A DNA stretch of 64,000 nt, from positions 558,001 to 622,000 of the forward strand of contig NZ_SOZD01000001.1 in assembly GCF_004519335.1 (NCBI RefSeq), in the 5' to 3' direction. The stretch's first letter is position 1; each line of letters opens with the position of its first letter. The stretch is from Jiella endophytica (GTDB lineage Bacteria; Pseudomonadota; Alphaproteobacteria; Rhizobiales; Rhizobiaceae). The notes under the pieces were generated by a model, which saw only the letters and a list, made by a program, of their open reading frames with translations, was not told where the DNA came from and made no database searches. Positions 59,904 through 64,000 of the stretch are shown here, one piece after another. The position numbers and the translations under genes were made by a program.

Positions 59904-60920
59904 ATGGCGGGCGAGCGGGTCCTTTTGACGGGCGCCAGCGGCTTCATCGCAAGGCATATCGCGCTTCTTCTTTTGGCCGAGGGATACCGCGTCCGCGGCA
60001 CCGTGCGCTCCCGCGACAAGGGCGAGAGGCTCGAGAAGCTGCTCGGTGCGGCAGGCGCGGCGACCGACCGGTTCGAGCTTGCCGAGGCCGATCTCACCCG
60101 GGATGCCGGCTGGGACGCGGCCGCAAAGGGATGTGATTTCGTCTGCCACACCGCGTCGCCGCTGCCCGTCCGCCAGCCGAAAGAGCGGAACGCGCTATTG
60201 CCGGCCGCACGGGACGGAACGGTGCGCGTCGTCCGGGCCGCGGCGAAGGCCGGCGCGAGGCGCCTTGTCCTGACCTCCTCGGTCGCGGCGGTGGCCTACG
60301 GCCATGCCGGGGAACGCAAGGAGAGCTTCTGCGACAGCGACTGGTCGAATGTCGATTCGCCCGAGATTTCCGCCTACGCGATCTCCAAGACCCTCGCCGA
60401 GCAGGCCGCCTGGGAGGTGGCGAAGGGCGAGGGGCTCGCAATGGCGACGATCAACCCGTCGGTTGTCGCAGGTCCGCTTCTCGGCGAGGATCCGGGTGCC
60501 TCGGTGAGGCTCGTCCTGATGATGATGAGAGGCAAGCTGCCGGTCGTGCCGAACGTCTCCTTCGGCGTCGTCGACGTCAGGGACGTCGCCAGGGCGCATG
60601 TCGCGGCGCTGACCGCAGAAGCGGCGGCGGGGCGTCGCTTTCTGGTCACGGCGGGGCCGCTGACCCTGATGGAAATGGGGCAGGCGATCGCCGAGGCCGT
60701 GCCCGAATGCCGGGGCAAGGTGCCGCGCCATGTCGTGCCGGATGTCGTCACGCGGCTTGCCCGCCGCATGATCCCCTCGGTACGGGCCGTGCTGCCGGAG
60801 CCCGGGCGCCGCTCGATCTTCGTCACCGATCCGGCGCGACGGATTCTCGGATTCGACCCGGCCGACCCGCGCCAGGCGATCGCCGAGACCGCGCTGAGCC
60901 TGCAGGGCAGGGTGTTCTGA
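59904..60920 (+). CDS. NAD(P)-dependent epimerase/dihydroflavonol-4-reductase-like protein
   Basis: A 338-aa extended short-chain dehydrogenase. The dinucleotide motif is LLTGASGFIARHIA (TGxxGxxG-like), with HTASPL, a serine in VLTSSVAAVAYG, and the YxxxK pair in AYAISKTLAE. The RS at VRGTVRSRDKGE suggests NADP preference. Members reduce aldehydes, ketones or flavonoid-like carbonyls; the substrate cannot be told. ATG 59904 follows GGAGG. It appears as a single gene. Confidence 0.85.
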   Translation: MAGERVLLTGASGFIARHIALLLLAEGYRVRGTVRSRDKGERLEKLLGAAGAATDRFELAEADLTRDAGWDAAAKGCDFVCHTASPLPVRQPKERNALLPAARDGTVRVVRAAAKAGARRLVLTSSVAAVAYGHAGERKESFCDSDWSNVDSPEISAYAISKTLAEQAAWEVAKGEGLAMATINPSVVAGPLLGEDPGASVRLVLMMMRGKLPVVPNVSFGVVDVRDVARAHVAALTAEAAAGRRFLVTAGPLTLMEMGQAIAEAVPECRGKVPRHVVPDVVTRLARRMIPSVRAVLPEPGRRSIFVTDPARRILGFDPADPRQAIAETALSLQGRVF

Positions 60921-61322
60921 CGGTACCAGGACATTGGCCGCCGCACCTGCGCCCGGCGGTTCGAGGCGCCGCAGCTGGGGGCGACACAGCCGCTCTGCGA
61001 CTGGTTGGCTGGCGGATTTAACCTTCTCGGAAAAACGCGCGAAAGCCTCGCGACACCGTGATTTACGCAGCGTAAGTTTTGGTGTTAAGGCTGAGCCCAG
61101 CGAAAACGGCCAGTGTGGCCCAAATGATATCGTCACGCCTGGGGCGACGTGCGATATGCGCCGCACATTCGATTTTCGTCCGCAACGAGGCAACCAAATT
61201 CGGCTCTGATCCTTTCATGTCATGAACGGGGCAAAACGCCACAACATTGTGGCAGCGTTTACGCGGTTGAAACAATCTTCATGAATGATGCGAGAACAAT
61301 GAACACGACTGGCCGGAGTACC
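60921..61322. other. Intergenic region without recognisable gene
   Basis: It holds the promoter of the following small peptide gene. GATTTACGCAGCGTAAGTTT (around 61059-61078) contains a short palindrome, TTACGCAGCGTAA. Nothing else firm was seen. Confidence 0.5.
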
Positions 61323-61451
61323 ATGCGTCGCACCCTCCTCACTCTTCTTGGCGCCATCGCCGCTTTCGGCGTGTTGACGGCGAGCTACGCCACGGCGGAG
61401 CTGCCCACCGAAGGCGGTGCCAGCGCGATCGTGAGCCAGGCCGGAAACTGA
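61323..61451 (+). CDS. Small secreted peptide (42 aa)
   Basis: A 42-codon ORF with an obvious signal peptide (MRRTLLTLLGAIAAFGVLTA, cut near SYATA). It leaves a mature peptide of about 17 residues, ELPTEGGASAIVSQAGN. GGAG lies just before the ATG; upstream ATGs at 61281 and 61299 would add 8-14 residues. A strong terminator follows 30 bases after the stop. No family was recognised. Confidence 0.6.
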   Translation: MRRTLLTLLGAIAAFGVLTASYATAELPTEGGASAIVSQAGN

Positions 61452-61480
61452 AGATCCGGCGACAATCCGCTTTCGATGTA

Positions 61481-61506
61481 AAAAGGGGCCCGCGAGGCCC
61501 CTTTTT
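61481..61506. terminator. Rho-independent terminator after the small peptide gene
   Basis: AAAAGGGGCC pairs with GGCCCCTTTT around a CGCGA loop, and a T-run follows. Confidence 0.8.
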
Positions 61507-61671
61507 CGTGCCATTGCTCTGGTCTATCCCGGCGTGACGCCACCGGCGGGACGATCGCGAGTCGATCGTTCGGCGGGTGCGCCATTCGAGATGGCGGGCG
61601 CGGCCTTCCCCGTAGCAGCGGGAGCAGGGCGGCGGGTCCGCGCATGATCGCGACAGTCCCTGCGAGGCGAA

Positions 61672-63255
61672 ATGAAGCTGAAACTCCTGGCGCTTGCGGC
61701 AGTCCTCTTCGGCGGTACGGCCTTTGCCGTCCCGGCAGTCATCAATGAAAATGCGCCCTTGCATCATCTGCTGGCGCCGCTCGTGCCGCAGGAGCCGGTG
61801 AGGCTGACGCCCGGCGACGATTCGCTGAGGGAAGGGCTCGGCCTCGACGACGAGCCGCGCTGGCAGGCCTCCGACGCTCCGGCTCCGACGCTGGTCGCGG
61901 CGCAGGGTTCCGAAACCGGCGCGAGCGCGCAAAGCCGGGTTCCGCAGTCGCAGGCGGAGATCAAGCTCTCCTTTGCACCATTGGTGAAGGCGACGGCCCC
62001 GGCGGTGGTCAATGTCTATGCTGCCCGGCAGGTCTCCTCGCGCCGCTCGCCCTTTGCGGACGATCCGTTCTTCGGCCAGTTCTTCGGCAATCGCTTCGAT
62101 TCGCCGCCGCGCATGGAGCAGTCCCTCGGCTCCGGCGTCATCGTCGACAAGTCCGGGTTGGTGGTCACCAACAATCACGTCGTCCAGGGCGCCGACGAGG
62201 TGAAGATCGCCTTCGCCGATGGCCGTGAGTTCGAGACCAAGGTCCTGTCGAAGGACGCGACCGTCGACCTCGCCGTCCTCAAGATCGAGGGCGGCGACGG
62301 GCCGTTTCCGATTATTCCGATCGCCGATTCGGACGATCTTCAGACCGGCGATCTGGTGCTCGCCATCGGCAATCCGTTCGGCATCGGCCAGACGGTGACC
62401 AACGGCATCGTCTCGGCGCTGGCGCGCAACCATATCGGCGTCAACGACTTCGGCTTCTTCATCCAGACCGACGCGGCGATCAATCCGGGCAATTCCGGCG
62501 GTGCGCTGATCGACATGTCCGGCCAGCTGGTCGGCGTCAATTCGGCGATCTATTCGCGATCGGGCGGCTCCAACGGCATCGGTTTTGCCATTCCCTCAAA
62601 CATGGTGGCGACCTTCGTGCGCGCAGCGAAGAACGGCGGCCGCTTCGAGCGGCCCTTCGTCGGCGCCGATTTCGCGCCGGTCACCCCGGACATCGCCGAG
62701 GCCCTCGGCCTCGACCGGCCGTCCGGCGCGCTGGTCCGCTCGATCTATCCGAACGGACCCGCGGAAAAGGCCGGGCTCAAGGTCGGCGACGTGGTGATGA
62801 AGGCCGAAGGCCGGGAGATCGCCACCCCAGACGCCCTCGACTACCGCTTCGCGACCCTCGGCATCGGCAAGACGGTGAAGCTCGACGTCCTCTCCTCCGA
62901 CGAGACCGAGCATCTGTCGCTGGCACTTGAACAGGCGCCGGAAAAGCCGGCCCGCGACGCCCGCGACATCTCCGGCCGCAACCCCTTTGCCGGTGCGACG
63001 GTCTATAATCTGTCGCCGCGGGTCGCCGGTGAGTTCCGCCTGCCGCAGGACAAGACCGGCGTCGTCGTCGCCAAGGTGGCGCCGCGCTCGCTGGCCGCGC
63101 GCTTCGGTCTTGAAGCCGGCGACATCGTGCTGGAGGTGAATGGCGAGAGCGTCGATTCGACCAAGACCCTCGATGCCATTGCCGGCGAGAACTATCGCGG
63201 CTGGCAGTTCGACATCGAGCGCGACGGCCGCCGGCTGACCCAGGTCGTGCGCTGA
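61672..63255 (+). CDS. degQ: Do/DegQ-type periplasmic serine protease (HtrA)
   Basis: A 527-aa protease-chaperone with a signal peptide (MKLKLLALAAVLFGGTAFAV). The trypsin-like domain has its triad at H169 (NNHVVQ), D199 (VDLAVL) and S275 (GNSGGA). Two PDZ domains follow (about residues 345-425 and 445-527). A disordered segment of about 70 residues separates the signal peptide from the protease domain. The rarA gene starts 1 bp after its stop, a common pairing in Rhizobiales. Confidence 0.92.
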   Translation: MKLKLLALAAVLFGGTAFAVPAVINENAPLHHLLAPLVPQEPVRLTPGDDSLREGLGLDDEPRWQASDAPAPTLVAAQGSETGASAQSRVPQSQAEIKLSFAPLVKATAPAVVNVYAARQVSSRRSPFADDPFFGQFFGNRFDSPPRMEQSLGSGVIVDKSGLVVTNNHVVQGADEVKIAFADGREFETKVLSKDATVDLAVLKIEGGDGPFPIIPIADSDDLQTGDLVLAIGNPFGIGQTVTNGIVSALARNHIGVNDFGFFIQTDAAINPGNSGGALIDMSGQLVGVNSAIYSRSGGSNGIGFAIPSNMVATFVRAAKNGGRFERPFVGADFAPVTPDIAEALGLDRPSGALVRSIYPNGPAEKAGLKVGDVVMKAEGREIATPDALDYRFATLGIGKTVKLDVLSSDETEHLSLALEQAPEKPARDARDISGRNPFAGATVYNLSPRVAGEFRLPQDKTGVVVAKVAPRSLAARFGLEAGDIVLEVNGESVDSTKTLDAIAGENYRGWQFDIERDGRRLTQVVR

Positions 63256-63256
63256 C

Positions 63257-64000
63257 ATGGGCGATCTCTTCGGCGAGGATCAGGAACGCAGGCCAACACC
63301 GCAGCCGAAAGGCCGGAGCGAGGCCGGCGAGCGGCGCAACGACCGGCCGGAACCGCCCCGGCCGCTTGCCGACCGCCTGCGTCCCCGGAAACTCGCCGAA
63401 GTCGTCGGCCAGGAACATCTGACCGGCGAAGGCGGCGCGCTGACCCGCATGCTCGCCAACCGGAGCCTCGGCTCGCTGGTCTTCTGGGGCCCGCCCGGCA
63501 CTGGCAAGACCACCGTCGCGCGGCTGCTGGCGAGCGAGGTCGACTACGCCTTCGAGCAGATCTCGGCGATCTTTTCCGGCGTCGCGGACCTGAAGAAGGT
63601 GTTCGAATCGGCCCGGCTCAGGCGCCAGAACGGCCGGGTGACGCTGCTCTTCGTCGACGAGATCCACCGCTTCAACCGCGCCCAGCAGGATTCCTTCCTG
63701 CCGGTCATCGAGGACGGCACGGTCATCCTCGTCGGCGCGACGACGGAAAATCCGTCCTTCGAATTGAACGCCGCGCTTCTGTCGCGGGCAAGGGTGCTGA
63801 CCTTCCGCTCGCTCGGGCCGGACAGCCTTGGCCGGCTGCTCGTCCGCGCCGAGGAGGAGACCGGCAGGAAACTGCCGCTCGACGATGCCGCGCGGGGGCT
63901 TCTCCTCAGCCTTGCCGATGGTGACGGCCGGGCGGTGCTGACGCTGGCCGAAGAGGTCTGGCGCGCGGCGGGCGAGGGCGAGACCATGGACCCCGAGACG
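63257..64000 (+). CDS. rarA: Replication-associated recombination protein RarA (MgsA), N-terminal part
   Basis: A AAA+ ATPase acting at stalled replication forks. The window ends inside the gene after 248 codons. Walker A is GPPGTGKT (residues 78-85), Walker B is [10 protein letters not shown], sensor 1 is [10 protein letters not shown], and the start MGDLFGE with the [16 protein letters not shown] segment is characteristic. It is translationally linked to degQ by a 1-bp gap. Confidence 0.93.
   Translation, partial: MGDLFGEDQERRPTPQPKGRSEAGERRNDRPEPPRPLADRLRPRKLAEVVGQEHLTGEGGALTRMLANRSLGSLVFWGPPGTGKTTVARLLASEVDYAFEQISAIFSGVADLKKVFESARLRRQNGRVTLLFVDEIHRFNRAQQDSFLPVIEDGTVILVGATTENPSFELNAALLSRARVLTFRSLGPDSLGRLLVRAEEETGRKLPLDDAARGLLLSLADGDGRAVLTLAEEVWRAAGEGETMDPET

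Overview
The window is GC-rich and looks like a chromosomal segment of an alphaproteobacterium of the Hyphomicrobiales (Rhizobiales), perhaps near Aurantimonadaceae. The order is supported by divK-pleD next to a DUF3572/HAD/dinB operon, an lsrB/vtlR-like regulator beside trxB, lpsB-greA-carB, a UvrB with the long rhizobial tail, and an EcfG-type (GGAAC-N16-CGTT) promoter. The family is only a guess. No rRNA, tRNA, CRISPR array or integrase gene was seen.

Layout. 1-9665 is housekeeping: the end of a lipoprotein-release permease with lolD, a 28-residue peptide gene, dnaE, a minus-strand operon (DUF3572, HAD phosphatase-like, dinB), then divK and pleD. 9859-12640 is accessory: one unknown gene, about 1.5 kb of palindromic and tandem repeats, and a RelE/ParE toxin-antitoxin pair lying between the real 3' end of uvrB and a second copy of that 3' end. 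uvrB (12511-16191) has a tail full of repeat sequence kept in frame. 16522-19193 is an NMT1/SsuA-type ABC importer of unknown substrate.

19334-26580 is a second accessory zone. It holds a PD-(D/E)XK protein with an overlapping partner, then a radical SAM enzyme coupled to a TPR/alpha-beta hydrolase protein. The latter pair lies between the intact 3' end of a PQQ dehydrogenase gene and a duplicated 96-bp copy of that 3' end. The dehydrogenase itself is split into a membrane-anchor gene and a secreted catalytic gene. 27140-40331 holds secreted Gly/Ser/Thr-rich repeat proteins, a cyclase-family enzyme, a caspase-like Sel1 protein, DUF3108, rpmB, a queuosine-precursor transporter whose start codon sits in a preQ1-I-like pseudoknot, a SOUL protein, two small basic secreted proteins, an SRPBCC protein, a B12-type radical SAM enzyme and a phosphoesterase.

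40506-50667 carries the lsrB-like gene, trxB, trkH, a GT25 gene, lpsB, brnTA, greA and carB. 50953-54620 is accessory: a pentapeptide-repeat membrane protein with a 15-unit, 30-bp minisatellite, an Xre-like regulator, and a cluster of palindromic operators with divergent promoters next to a 45-codon ORF. 54710-60920 has carA, a YqeY-like gene, and the rpsM-rpsK-rpoA-rplQ operon, which starts from its own promoter with no adk/secY upstream. The window ends with an NAD(P)-dependent reductase, a tiny secreted peptide, a DegQ/HtrA protease and the start of rarA.

Most notable: (1) two cargo cassettes each bracketed by a duplicated 3' end of the upstream host gene, in the same orientation; (2) the radical SAM plus TPR-hydrolase pair; (3) the start-codon-sequestering preQ1-I-like element; (4) repeat elements absorbed in frame by uvrB. 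All comparisons were made by eye.
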